Source: Thalassococcus sp. S3 (GTDB lineage Bacteria; Pseudomonadota; Alphaproteobacteria; Rhodobacterales; Rhodobacteraceae). From it: 64,000 bases of DNA. Below the pieces are notes generated by a model. The model ran no database searches. It was not told the origin of the DNA and was given only the letters and a program-made list of their open reading frames with translations. How positions within the stretch are numbered: the first letter of the stretch is position 1; each line of letters begins with the position of its first letter. The position numbers were made by a program, and so were the translations under genes. Positions 1-8,087 of this stretch are shown piece after piece. The DNA lies in assembly GCF_004216475.1 (NCBI RefSeq), contig NZ_CP022303.1, positions 930,001 through 994,000 on the forward strand, written 5' to 3'.

Positions 1-443
1 GGCTGAAGGCGCTGGCCGAGCGGATCGAAGCGCCGTTTTATGCAGCACTCAGCTATGACGGGGTCATGTCGTGGGATCCCGAAGATCCGAATGATGCCAC
101 CATCACGGCGGCCTTCAATGCGCATCAGACAATGGATAAGGGCTTTGGCCCGGCACTTGGTCCTCACGCCGTGTCCCGCGCGGCCGAGATCTTTGCAGAT
201 GCCGGGTTTTCGGTCATGCGCGCGCCCAGCCCCTGGCAACTCGCCCCAGAAATGCACTTTCTGCAGCGCATGCTGACGGATGGCATTTCTCGGGCGGCCG
301 AAGAGGCAGGCGCGGCGGAGGCCGAAGCATGGGGGCGCCTGCGTCACGAAGCCGCGCCAGAAACCACGTGCTGGATCGGGCATGAGGACTTTCTTGCCAC
401 TCCCAATGCCGCGCCAAAGGATGCCATGCATGCACCAAGTTGA
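1..443 (+). CDS. SAM-dependent methyltransferase-like protein, C-terminal part (5' end outside window)
   Basis: The reading frame is open from the first bases of the window and stops at 443, so only the last ~147 residues are present. They resemble the C-terminal part of class I SAM-dependent methyltransferases that sit beside pteridine or riboflavin-type genes: a 'KGFGPALGP' stretch near the middle, then 'SPWQL' and a late 'IGHEDFLA'. The SAM-binding N-terminal half lies upstream of the window, so the fold is not proven. The stop overlaps the start of the downstream RibD-type gene by 14 bases, which indicates translational coupling and a shared pathway. The methyl acceptor cannot be read from what is visible. 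Confidence 0.55.
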   Translation, partial: LKALAERIEAPFYAALSYDGVMSWDPEDPNDATITAAFNAHQTMDKGFGPALGPHAVSRAAEIFADAGFSVMRAPSPWQLAPEMHFLQRMLTDGISRAAEEAGAAEAEAWGRLRHEAAPETTCWIGHEDFLATPNAAPKDAMHAPS

Positions 444-1212
444 CGTTACCCCGAAGGTTTGGCTGCACTTGCTGCACATACGCGAGGGCCATCCATGCTC
501 TTGCGCGCAGGATTGGAGCGCGGGCGAAGCGATGGCGCTGCAACTTTATGCGCCTGTCGCGCGGCGCGACAAGGGGGACATGATCCTTGCGCAGATTGGA
601 CAATCGCTTGACGGGCGTGTTGCGACGGTAAGCGGGGATGCAAAGGATGTGTCGGGTCCGGATGGGCTGGCGCATCTGCACAGGCTCCGGGCTTTGGTCG
701 ATGCGGTGGTCATAGGTGTGAAAACCGCGCTCCATGACACGCCTCAGTTGACGGTGCGCCTTTGCCAAGGCGCAAACCCGGCCCGTGTTGTCATCGATCC
801 CAGCGGTCGGTTACCCGACAATGCGCCGATGCTGCGCGACGATGGGGCGCGCCGCATTGTCATTCAGGGGGTGACACGCCCCCGGCAGAAGGGTGTCGAA
901 GTGATCCAGATGAAGTGCAGCGCCGGGGTCATTGATCCGCATGCCATCCGTGATGCGCTCAAGGCGGATGGGATCGGCAACCTGCTGGTCGAAGGGGGCA
1001 GCATCACGATTTCCAAGTTTCTGGAGGCCAATCTGTTGTCGCGCATGCATGTGGCGGTTGCGCCACTGCTGATCGGCGATGGCCCGCAAGGTCTGACGGT
1101 TCCCAATCCGCCCCAGCAACTCAGTCAGGCAGTACGGCCGGACACACGCGCTTTCTCGCTTGGCTCGGATGTGCTCTTTGACTGTGCGATCAGCTCTCGC
1201 GAAGGGGTTTGA
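430..1212 (+). CDS. RibD C-terminal domain (pyrimidine-reductase-like) protein
   Basis: This 260-residue protein carries a RibD_C / dihydrofolate-reductase-like fold from about residue 52: 'ILAQIGQSLDGR', then 'HRLRALVDAVVIGVKT' and 'NPARVVIDPSGRLP', with the late glycine motif 'VEGG' at 187-190. RibD_C enzymes reduce the ribosyl side chain of a diaminopyrimidine with NADPH. There is no cytidine-deaminase-like N-terminal domain, so it is not a complete RibD and probably acts on another pterin or pyrimidine in an accessory pathway. I chose the ATG at 430 because AAAGGA at 416-421 lies 8 bases upstream; the in-frame ATG at 421 has no spaced site. The first ~50 residues match nothing I recognise. 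The gene overlaps the upstream methyltransferase-like gene. Confidence 0.75.
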   Translation: MHQVDVTPKVWLHLLHIREGHPCSCAQDWSAGEAMALQLYAPVARRDKGDMILAQIGQSLDGRVATVSGDAKDVSGPDGLAHLHRLRALVDAVVIGVKTALHDTPQLTVRLCQGANPARVVIDPSGRLPDNAPMLRDDGARRIVIQGVTRPRQKGVEVIQMKCSAGVIDPHAIRDALKADGIGNLLVEGGSITISKFLEANLLSRMHVAVAPLLIGDGPQGLTVPNPPQQLSQAVRPDTRAFSLGSDVLFDCAISSREGV

Positions 1213-1360
1213 AGCGGGTCTGCGAAAGGCAACGCACCGCTAGCCATAGCCGGGTGTGAAACCGGGCGCTGGCGCTTAAAGACCGCCATGTCGTCCAGGT
1301 AAGCGCGGGCGTCAAGCGGGCGGAGTGTCGCAGGGCGTGTCAGGAAAATCCTTCAGCCCT

Positions 1361-2044
1361 TCAAAGCATCGATGTCTGGTAGTCCGACACCAGAAGACGT
1401 CGGGGCGGCACATCTTCGTCAATGTCCGAAAACCGGCCAATCGGGTCCTCAAAGACGTTGTCCGTCAAATCATCGTTCACCGTTGACACTTCGCCCACAA
1501 GAACATCGGTCCCTTCGGCCCAGAACGCATGCCATGTGCCGGGAAGCAGCGTGACGCTTTCGCCCGGTTGAAGAGAAAGATGGCTGCCTGCCGGAAGCGT
1601 CCGTCGCTCTGCATCGACATCCACGGTGACAGGCGATGTGTCATCTATGTCGCCATCAGGGCCCGACGCAAAGAGATGCAAGACAAGGCTGCCGCCGCCG
1701 CGGTTGATGATATCTTCGGCTTTGACGTTGTGGCGATGCATCGGACAGATCTGTTTGACACCCGATATCATGATCTTTTCGGCATAAAGCATACCCCGCG
1801 CTTGCCCCAGATCACTGGCCAACCCGTTCCGAACGGTGAAAAGGACCAGTCCGAGATCGTCAAAACGCCCTTGGTCATAATCCGTAACGTCCCAACCCAG
1901 CGCGCGTTCCAGCACACGGTGAGGGCGCTTCGCCCGCATCTCCTCAGGGCTCCAAAACGCGAAGGGAGGGAGCACATAGCCAAAAGTGCTGATAAACGCC
2001 TCACTCTCGGCCAGTATGTGGTTGATCGTGCTGCGTTTCATCAT
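1361..2044 (-). CDS. D-lyxose ketol-isomerase (cupin family)
   Basis: The 227-residue protein fits the D-lyxose/D-mannose isomerase family, metal-dependent cupins that interconvert D-lyxose with D-xylulose and often D-mannose with D-fructose. The cupin metal site is visible as 'HRHNVKAED' near residue 102, giving two His and a Glu, followed by 'GTWHAFW' near residue 168, giving the last His. The length matches the family. It overlaps the upstream kinase gene by four bases (ATGA), so the isomerase and kinase are made together. This suggests isomerisation followed by phosphorylation of a ketose. Family assignment is strong; the true substrate is inferred. Confidence 0.85.
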   Translation of the reverse strand: MMKRSTINHILAESEAFISTFGYVLPPFAFWSPEEMRAKRPHRVLERALGWDVTDYDQGRFDDLGLVLFTVRNGLASDLGQARGMLYAEKIMISGVKQICPMHRHNVKAEDIINRGGGSLVLHLFASGPDGDIDDTSPVTVDVDAERRTLPAGSHLSLQPGESVTLLPGTWHAFWAEGTDVLVGEVSTVNDDLTDNVFEDPIGRFSDIDEDVPPRRLLVSDYQTSML

Positions 2045-2715
2045 TGCTTTTGGATGTCGGTCTCGGAAAGGGTCACATCGCAGGGCAGTTTGCAGGCCGC
2101 GACGCGCTGGGCGTTCGGAAGGTCATTGCAACTGATTTTCCTCATCGCGTCCAGATCCGAAAATCCGAGACCCGTCCAACGGGCTTGCAAACGCCGCTCC
2201 AGCGTCTGTTCTGAGAGCGTCAGGCGAATTGAGAGATCCCAGATCGGGCTCAGATCCCGCCAGCCAGGCGCATCGAACATCAGATAGTTGCCCTCGACCA
2301 GCACGGTGTCGCATGCAGCGGTTACAACGCCGCCCGCCGCGACCGCGCGGTCCGCAACGCGGTCGAAGATCGGGAAGGTCACCTCGCGCGCGACTGCAAG
2401 CCTGCGAATGAGCTGGGTGAACCCCTCCAGATCAAATGTTTCCGGCGCGCCCTTTCGGCGCAATAGACCACGGCGCTGTAGGATCGCATTCTCAAGGTGA
2501 AACCCGTCCATGGGAACGACGACGGAGTTCTTAAGTTGAAACGAAAGCCGCTCCGCCAATGTGGACTTTCCGCTCGCAGGTGGTCCGGCAATGGCAATCA
2601 GGCGGCGACGCCCCTTGGGCGCGGTGACTTCGATCCGTTGTATCAGCGGGCCGAGCATGGGGTCGGGATGTCTTGCAAAGGCGCGCCCGGTGGGGGTGTG
2701 GTCATCTTTTGTCAT
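2041..2715 (-). CDS. P-loop sugar/nucleoside kinase (FrcK/uridine-kinase-like)
   Basis: A 224-residue P-loop kinase with Walker A 'GPPASGKST' at about residues 44-52 and a 'PMDGFHLEN' substrate motif near residue 69, as in the uridine kinase / pantothenate kinase superfamily and the FrcK-like proteins found with sugar transport genes. 'VLVEGNYLMFD' is the usual strand after the lid region. It is first in a two-gene operon with the D-lyxose isomerase, with a 4-base overlap. The context favours a sugar kinase (for example fructose or xylulose) over a nucleoside kinase, but the sequence alone does not settle the substrate. Confidence 0.7.
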   Translation of the reverse strand: MTKDDHTPTGRAFARHPDPMLGPLIQRIEVTAPKGRRRLIAIAGPPASGKSTLAERLSFQLKNSVVVPMDGFHLENAILQRRGLLRRKGAPETFDLEGFTQLIRRLAVAREVTFPIFDRVADRAVAAGGVVTAACDTVLVEGNYLMFDAPGWRDLSPIWDLSIRLTLSEQTLERRLQARWTGLGFSDLDAMRKISCNDLPNAQRVAACKLPCDVTLSETDIQKQ

Positions 2716-2777
2716 GCCCGTTAGGCGTTCCTGTTGCGCCGGTCAAAAGGCCTGCGTGACCACGCCGGCAAAGAAGG

Positions 2778-3173
2778 CTATGGCGTGTTGGCATCGCCCA
2801 GTGTTTCCAGAATGGGGCAATCGGGGCGTCCATCGCCGGCGCAAGCATCAATCAGCGTCGCGAGGGTATCGCGCATCGCCTTCAGATCAGCGATTTTTGC
2901 TTCGATTTGTACCAGATGGCCGGTCGCCAGGGCCCTGACGTCCGCGCTGGCACGTTGCCGATCCTCCCACAAAGCGAGCAACGTCCGGCAGTCGTCGATG
3001 GTGAAACCGAGGGCACGGGCGCGGCCCAGGAATGTCAGCTTGTGCATGTCGGTTTCGCGGAACGCACGATAGCCATTCGTGTCACGCGGCGGTTTGATGA
3101 GACCGATATCCTCGTAATACCGGATCGTTTTTGGGGGCAGTCCCGACTTTTGGGCGACATCGCTGATGTTCAT
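2778..3173 (-). CDS. cueR: CueR, Cu(I)-responsive MerR-family regulator
   Basis: A 131-residue MerR-family activator. The N-terminal winged helix-turn-helix is visible ('MNISDVAQKSGLPPKTIRYYE'-like start, residues 1-22), followed by the long dimerisation helix. The Cu(I)-binding pair C111 and C119 (C-x7-C, 'CAGDGRPDC') is the CueR signature, not the MerR or ZntR pattern. I chose the ATG at 3173 because AGGAGG ends 6 bases upstream; the frame is open further upstream but runs antisense of copA's end with no support. It lies 10 bases downstream of copA, so copA-cueR form one operon and CueR activates its own transcription through the copA promoter. Confidence 0.93.
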   Translation of the reverse strand: MNISDVAQKSGLPPKTIRYYEDIGLIKPPRDTNGYRAFRETDMHKLTFLGRARALGFTIDDCRTLLALWEDRQRASADVRALATGHLVQIEAKIADLKAMRDTLATLIDACAGDGRPDCPILETLGDANTP

Positions 3174-3183
3174 TGGGATCCTC

Positions 3184-5688
3184 CTATTGCGCGGGTTCCG
3201 GGTGCAGAGCGCGCGCGGCTGCGACCGGTGAAGAGGCTGACATGGTGGGTGGTGTGATCCACCGCAACCGCAAGGCGTTGAAAAGGACAAACACACTGGA
3301 TGCCGCCATGGCGCCTGCCGCCAGCATCGGCGACAACAACACGCCAAAGAGAGGATAAAGAAGACCCGCGGCCACCGGAATAAGCATGATGTTGTAGCTG
3401 AAGGCCCAAAAGAGGTTCTGCCGGATATTGCGCATGGTTCTGCGGCTGACATGCAAGGCGCGGGTGACGGCGGTCGGATCATCCGAGATCAGAACGACGT
3501 CCGCCGTTTCGATGGCAACATCGGTCCCCGTGCCGATAGCAATCCCGACATCTGCCTCGGCCAGAGCGGGCGCGTCGTTGATACCGTCGCCGACAAAGGC
3601 AATGTCGCCGTAGGTTGTCCTGAGCTGCCGCACGGCATCGACCTTTCCGTCGGGCCGAACATCCGCCGTGACCGTGTCGATGCCAAGTTGCCGCGCAACA
3701 TTCTCGGCGGTCCTCACCGTATCGCCCGTCACCATGGCGGTTTTGATCCCAGCATCGTGCAGGGCGGCGATTGCGCGCGCGGCCTCGGGTTTCAGTGGAT
3801 CCGCAACCGCGATCAGCGCGGCAAGGCGCCCGTCAATGGCGGCGTAAACCGGGGTCTTGCCGTCGGCGGCCAAATCATCCCCGATCGCCCGGGTTGCTCC
3901 CAGATCAATCCCTTCTTGCGCCATCAAGTGATGCGACCCCACCAGAATGCGCTGGCCATCGACAAATCCCGCAGCGCCCAGTCCCGCAACGGCCTCGAAC
4001 CCGGTGCATTCGGTGGCGCCTAGGGCTTGTTCGTTCGCGCGTGCCGTGATCGCCTTTGCAATCGGGTGCTCTGACCGCGCCTCAAGTGCTGCGACCCGGC
4101 GAAGTATGTCGGCTTCATCGAAGCCGTCCATAACAAGCACCTCTGTCACGGCGGGATGCCCCCTTGTCAGCGTGCCGGTTTTGTCGAAGGCCACGACGTT
4201 CACATTCTGAAGACGCTGCAAGGCATCGCCTTGTCGAAACAGCACGCCCAGCTCAGCCGCGCGCCCCGTGCCGACCATGATAGAAGTCGGCGTTGCGAGA
4301 CCCATTGCGCAGGGGCAGGCGATAATCAGAACCGATACGCCGGCGACCAGCGCATAGCTCAGGGTCGGCTCGGGACCGAAGAACAGCCAGATCAACACCG
4401 TAACCGCCGCCACGGCGATGACCGCAGGCACGAACCACAATGTGATCCGGTTGACGAGGCCCTGGATCGGAAGCTTTGCACCCTGCGCGTCCTCGACCAT
4501 GCGAATGATTTGGGCCAGTGCCGTCTCATCGCCAACCTTGGTCGCTTCGAAGACGAAGGATCCGGTGCCGTTAACCGTACCGCCGACCACGTCCGCGCCC
4601 TGCGACTTGGCTACGGGCTTTGGCTCTCCCGTGATCATACTTTCGTCAACGTAAGAGCTGCCCTCGATCACGATGCCATCCACGGGAATCCGTTCGCCGG
4701 GCCTGACCTGGATAAGGTTCGCCTTTTCGATCAGATCCACCGGCCTCGTTTCGAAGACATCGCCGACGCGGATGCGGGCGGTTTTCGGTCGCATGCCGAC
4801 GAGGCGGCGAATGGCCTGACCAGTTTGGCCCTTGGCGCGGGCTTCAAGAAACCGACCAAGCAGGATCAGCGTGACAATGACCGCTGCCGCCTCGAAATAT
4901 ACCGCACGTGTGCCCGCCGGCAGTGCCGAGGGAACGAAAAGCGCAAGCACTGAGAACATCCAGGCCGCTGACGTGCCCAAGGCCACCAGCGCATTCATGT
5001 CCGGCGCGCCTTTCATCAAAGAACGGCTGCCCTGGATCAGAAAGAGGCGGCCCGGCCAGGCGAGAACCAGTGTCGTCAGCGCGAACTGGATCATCCAACT
5101 GGTCTCGTGACCGATGCTGCGCGCAATCCAGTGGTGAAAAGCCGGGACCATGTGACCGCCCATCTCCAATATGAAGACCGGCAATGTGAGAAGGGCCGAG
5201 ATAAGAACTATGCGTCTCAGGTGCGTGATCTCTGTCGCGGTCGGATCTGCCTCCACCTGGTCGGTTGTGGCCAACTTGGCCGGGTAGCCCGCCGTCTGTG
5301 CCGCCGCTTGCAATGTCTGCGGATCGGTCAGACCATCGATGATCTCAACTCGCGCTTCATTCCGAACCAGATTGACATCCGTGCTCAGCACGCCGGGCAC
5401 GGCTTGAAAGGCCGCCTCTACCCGGGACAGGCAGGACGCGCAGGACATGTTCGAAACGGAAAACCGAAGCGTTTGGGTGCGCGGTGGATAGCCTGCATCC
5501 TTTAGCGTGCTCGTGAGCGACGACAGGCGAAGTTCCGGCCCTGGCGAGATCCGAACCGTTTTGTTCGCCAGGTTCACATAGACCTCTTCAACGCTGTTTG
5601 CGCCCGTCAGAACCTTTTCGACGCGCGCCGCGCACGAGGCGCAGTTCAGATTCTCAATGCCAATCGTCAGGTCTTTGTGCCGTTGCAT
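3184..5688 (-). CDS. copA: CopA, Cu(I)-exporting P1B-type ATPase
   Basis: An 834-residue P1B-1 ATPase that pumps Cu(I) out of the cytoplasm. Two N-terminal HMA domains carry CxxC pairs at C16/C19 and C83/C86. Transmembrane helices follow, with the CPC transport motif at 458-460, the phosphorylated aspartate D502 in 'DKTGT', and the hinge motif '[10 protein letters not shown]' towards the C terminus. All catalytic motifs are intact and the length is normal. It is the first gene of the copA-cueR operon, and a CueR-type promoter lies just upstream. The start at 5688 is preceded by a weak GAACGAG ribosome site. Confidence 0.95.
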   Translation of the reverse strand: MQRHKDLTIGIENLNCASCAARVEKVLTGANSVEEVYVNLANKTVRISPGPELRLSSLTSTLKDAGYPPRTQTLRFSVSNMSCASCLSRVEAAFQAVPGVLSTDVNLVRNEARVEIIDGLTDPQTLQAAAQTAGYPAKLATTDQVEADPTATEITHLRRIVLISALLTLPVFILEMGGHMVPAFHHWIARSIGHETSWMIQFALTTLVLAWPGRLFLIQGSRSLMKGAPDMNALVALGTSAAWMFSVLALFVPSALPAGTRAVYFEAAAVIVTLILLGRFLEARAKGQTGQAIRRLVGMRPKTARIRVGDVFETRPVDLIEKANLIQVRPGERIPVDGIVIEGSSYVDESMITGEPKPVAKSQGADVVGGTVNGTGSFVFEATKVGDETALAQIIRMVEDAQGAKLPIQGLVNRITLWFVPAVIAVAAVTVLIWLFFGPEPTLSYALVAGVSVLIIACPCAMGLATPTSIMVGTGRAAELGVLFRQGDALQRLQNVNVVAFDKTGTLTRGHPAVTEVLVMDGFDEADILRRVAALEARSEHPIAKAITARANEQALGATECTGFEAVAGLGAAGFVDGQRILVGSHHLMAQEGIDLGATRAIGDDLAADGKTPVYAAIDGRLAALIAVADPLKPEAARAIAALHDAGIKTAMVTGDTVRTAENVARQLGIDTVTADVRPDGKVDAVRQLRTTYGDIAFVGDGINDAPALAEADVGIAIGTGTDVAIETADVVLISDDPTAVTRALHVSRRTMRNIRQNLFWAFSYNIMLIPVAAGLLYPLFGVLLSPMLAAGAMAASSVFVLFNALRLRWITPPTMSASSPVAAARALHPEPAQ

Positions 5689-5718
5689 GATCTCGTTCCA
5701 TCACGTTGCTCACCAGAT

Positions 5719-5744
5719 GGGGGTTCCAGTGACTGGAGGGTCAA
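5719..5744 (-). promoter_or_regulatory. CueR-controlled promoter of copA
   Basis: Read on the minus strand, a -35 box TTGACC (5744-5739) is followed by the perfect dyad CCAGTCACTGG (5736-5726), with about 19 bases to a weak -10-like CATCTG. The long spacer and a central dyad between the -35 and -10 elements are the hallmark of MerR-family activated promoters, and the sequence resembles the Escherichia coli copA promoter (TTGACC then a CTGGAA core). It lies about 30 bases upstream of the copA start. Confidence 0.8.
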
Positions 5745-6354
5745 GCCCTTTTTCGTCTGTTCGGGTGATCTTTCTGTATCGACCGGGGTCTGAGGGACGT
5801 CTGGCTGCCCTTGTGGATTGTCCATGAAAACGGAATTCAGGCCCGGGCGATGGGAGCTCAGACATGCCATACGATGCTTCGTTTCGGTCGGCACGGGCAG
5901 GGCGATCCCGGTCTGACCCGCCCGGTCTTGCCGTTTGATCGAACCACAGCGTTTTCGGCGTCGCCGAATTGGAGAAAACCTGCTCAATCCGTCGGGCAGT
6001 TTCGGACGGAAGCTGCCGATCACGTGTCAGGCGCAACCCCCGTGAGACAGCCCTGGCCAGGGGAGGGCGGATGGGCGCGGCCCACGCGCGTACGCTACCT
6101 GTCTGAATGCCAGCTTTACATAAGAATCAACGGTATAGCCGGATCCATCGACCAAGACTAACGCCCGGTCTGCCGCCGTTTCTTGTGCGTTGAAAAGGCT
6201 GTGAAACCCACGTTTTGCAGGATTTTAGCAATCTCATGCCCATCTCCGGGCGCCATTTTGCCAGTGCGGCTCCAAGCGGGGCCTTGGGCGACCTTGTCTT
6301 AGGCGCAGTTTCCCCAAAACTTTGTTTTCAACGAAAATTCGCAAAGGACATGTC
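5745..6354. other. Intergenic region without a recognisable gene
   Basis: About 600 bases separate the copA promoter from the small membrane-protein gene at 6355. Reading frames exist on both strands (for example around 5811-6161 and 5710-6036), but their translations are rich in Pro, Arg and Ser, show no domain or ribosome site, and look like chance frames in GC-rich DNA. The base composition becomes more AT-rich after about 6100, where the promoter for the 6355-9406 operon should lie. I could not fix -35 and -10 boxes with confidence. Confidence 0.4.
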
Positions 6355-6612
6355 ATGCTTACGTTTGCCGTGCGCACGCTCTTTCCGGTGATCGGATTTG
6401 TGGTTGCGCTTTCGCTGCCTGACCCTGCTTTCGCTTATGTCGGACCCGGGGCAGGTCTCACCGCCATCGGAACGGCGCTCGCCCTGATCCTGGCGATCGG
6501 CCTCGCCATCGTCGGTTTTATCTGGTTTCCGGTGAAGCGGATGCTGCGCAAAAGAAGGCAGAAGCCAGCCGATCACGAAGCGACAGTCGCAAAGGCAGAG
6601 AGCTCACAGTGA
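6355..6612 (+). CDS. Small exported or membrane protein of a sulfotransferase operon
   Basis: An 85-residue protein with an N-terminal hydrophobic signal-like segment (about residues 5-25, ending 'PDPAFA'), then 'YVGPGAG', a second hydrophobic helix (about 32-55) and a very basic tail 'KRMLRKRRQK'. The 'AYVGPGAG' start of the mature part is a recurring feature of small bacterial membrane proteins of unknown role. The ATG at 6355 has AAAGGA 6 bases upstream; an in-frame start at 6322 has none. Its TGA overlaps the GTG start of the sulfotransferase gene (GTGA), so the two are coupled. It is probably a membrane partner or assembly factor; this is inference from position only. Confidence 0.65.
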   Translation: MLTFAVRTLFPVIGFVVALSLPDPAFAYVGPGAGLTAIGTALALILAIGLAIVGFIWFPVKRMLRKRRQKPADHEATVAKAESSQ

Positions 6613-8087
6613 CGGTCGCGGCGCTTCTGGCAGGCCTTTTGGCCTTTGTGGTCATGCTGCGCGTGTTGCGCGCGCAGCAGGTGGCGTCGGGGGTGCTGGA
6701 CACCGCGCGCGGTGCGATGGCCGTGATGTCGGACCGGCATATCTCGGACGAGGAGAAAGAGCGCCGCATGCGTCGCGCGTCGGTCCAGATGTTCCGAAGC
6801 TTTGCGGTTATCCTGGGCATTGGCATCGTGTCGCTTGCCGTGCCAAGTGGGATCGTGTGGGCCGGCGCGGCGCTGGGCCTTTATGCGCTGGATCATGCCT
6901 TGGCCGTCGCTCTGGGCTGGCCGTTCATTCTGGCCTCTGCAGGGCTCGCCATCGCGATCTGGTACCTGCTTGAACGTCAGCGCAAGGCCAGCGAGGCGGT
7001 CGTATCCGACGATCTGCCTTACAGCCCGCTTGATCAGGCGTTGCACGCATATGCCTTCGCCTCGCCCGAGCGGCATCGCATGCTGGGAGATATGGAATCG
7101 CGCCTCTTTTCGCGCTCCATTGACCTTGACCAGGCGGCACGTCCCGTTTTCGTGACCTCCCTGCCTCGCGCCGGGACAACCATGCTCCTCGAAGCACTGG
7201 CGGCACATCGGGATCTGGCCTCTGCAACCTACCGGCATATGCCCTTTACGATGGCGCCCCTATTGTGGGGTCGGTTCTCGGGGCTTTTCCGCAAGCCGGC
7301 CGAACGTGCGGAACGCGCGCATGGCGATGGGATCGAGGTTGGGTTCGACAGCCCCGAGGCCTTCGAAGAGATGATTTGGATGACGTTCTGGAAAGAACAT
7401 TACCAGGGCGCTTCGATCGTTCCTTGGTCGGCAGATCGCAGAGACCCGGAGTTCGAGGCCTTCCTGCGACGCCATATGGCCAAGATCGTTCAGGCCAAAG
7501 GGGGTGCTGCCTCTCGCTATGTCTCGAAGAACAACGCAAATATCGCTCGTCTGCCCTTACTCCAGGACATGTTCCCAAATGGGCATTTCGTGATCCCGAT
7601 CCGGTCCCCCTGGTCGCAGATCAACTCGCTGCGCCGTCAGCACCTTCGGTTTCTGGATCTACACCGTAGAGAGCCCTTTTCGCGCACCTACATGGAAGGT
7701 ATCGGCCATCTGGAGTTTGGCGCGACCCTCAAGCCCATCGCGTTTGAAGGAGCCTATCATGATCCTGCGGGAGCAGAGGATCTGAGTTTCTGGCTGCACT
7801 ACTGGATCAGCGCCTACGAGGCGATCCTGAACACGCTTCCCAGCGGTGCGGTCATCGTGGACCATGATCGTCTCTCGGCCAATCCGCGCCCGCACCTGGC
7901 CATGCTGGCGGATCGGATCGAACTGACAAACCCGGCGGATCTGGAGGACATGGCCAAGCAGTTCAAGGCGTCCAGGCTGAGCGAGCCTGCGTCGGGTCTG
8001 CCGCCTGCTCTGGTCCGTCGGGCCAAGGATTTGCACGGGCACTTGAAGGATCTGGCGCTTTCGCCTGAACAGGAGATCGGGACGTGA
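6609..8087 (+). CDS. Membrane-anchored sulfotransferase (PAPS-dependent type)
   Basis: A 492-residue protein. The first ~120 residues contain three hydrophobic segments (about 3-20, 60-85 and 92-117), so the enzyme is membrane bound. The C-terminal part is a sulfotransferase_3-like domain beginning 'VFVTSLPRAGTTMLLEAL' (about residues 178-195), the 5'-phosphosulfate-binding loop that contacts PAPS. 'PIRSPWSQINS' further on matches the 3'-phosphate-binding region. It would transfer sulfate to a hydroxyl group of a glycan, lipid or small molecule. The start is GTG, overlapping the stop of the upstream gene, and its own stop overlaps the GTG of the next gene. The membrane segments before the catalytic domain are unusual for soluble bacterial sulfotransferases. 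Confidence 0.75.
   Translation: MTVAALLAGLLAFVVMLRVLRAQQVASGVLDTARGAMAVMSDRHISDEEKERRMRRASVQMFRSFAVILGIGIVSLAVPSGIVWAGAALGLYALDHALAVALGWPFILASAGLAIAIWYLLERQRKASEAVVSDDLPYSPLDQALHAYAFASPERHRMLGDMESRLFSRSIDLDQAARPVFVTSLPRAGTTMLLEALAAHRDLASATYRHMPFTMAPLLWGRFSGLFRKPAERAERAHGDGIEVGFDSPEAFEEMIWMTFWKEHYQGASIVPWSADRRDPEFEAFLRRHMAKIVQAKGGAASRYVSKNNANIARLPLLQDMFPNGHFVIPIRSPWSQINSLRRQHLRFLDLHRREPFSRTYMEGIGHLEFGATLKPIAFEGAYHDPAGAEDLSFWLHYWISAYEAILNTLPSGAVIVDHDRLSANPRPHLAMLADRIELTNPADLEDMAKQFKASRLSEPASGLPPALVRRAKDLHGHLKDLALSPEQEIGT

Noticed and set aside
1213..1360. Riboswitch or small RNA between the RibD-type gene and the lyxose isomerase
   Set aside because: No stable nested stems or known riboswitch core could be recognised; treated as an ordinary convergent gap.
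5667..6161. Possible small genes on either strand between copA and the sulfotransferase operon
   Set aside because: Low-complexity, Pro/Arg-rich translations, no ribosome site, overlap of the CueR promoter; not supportable.
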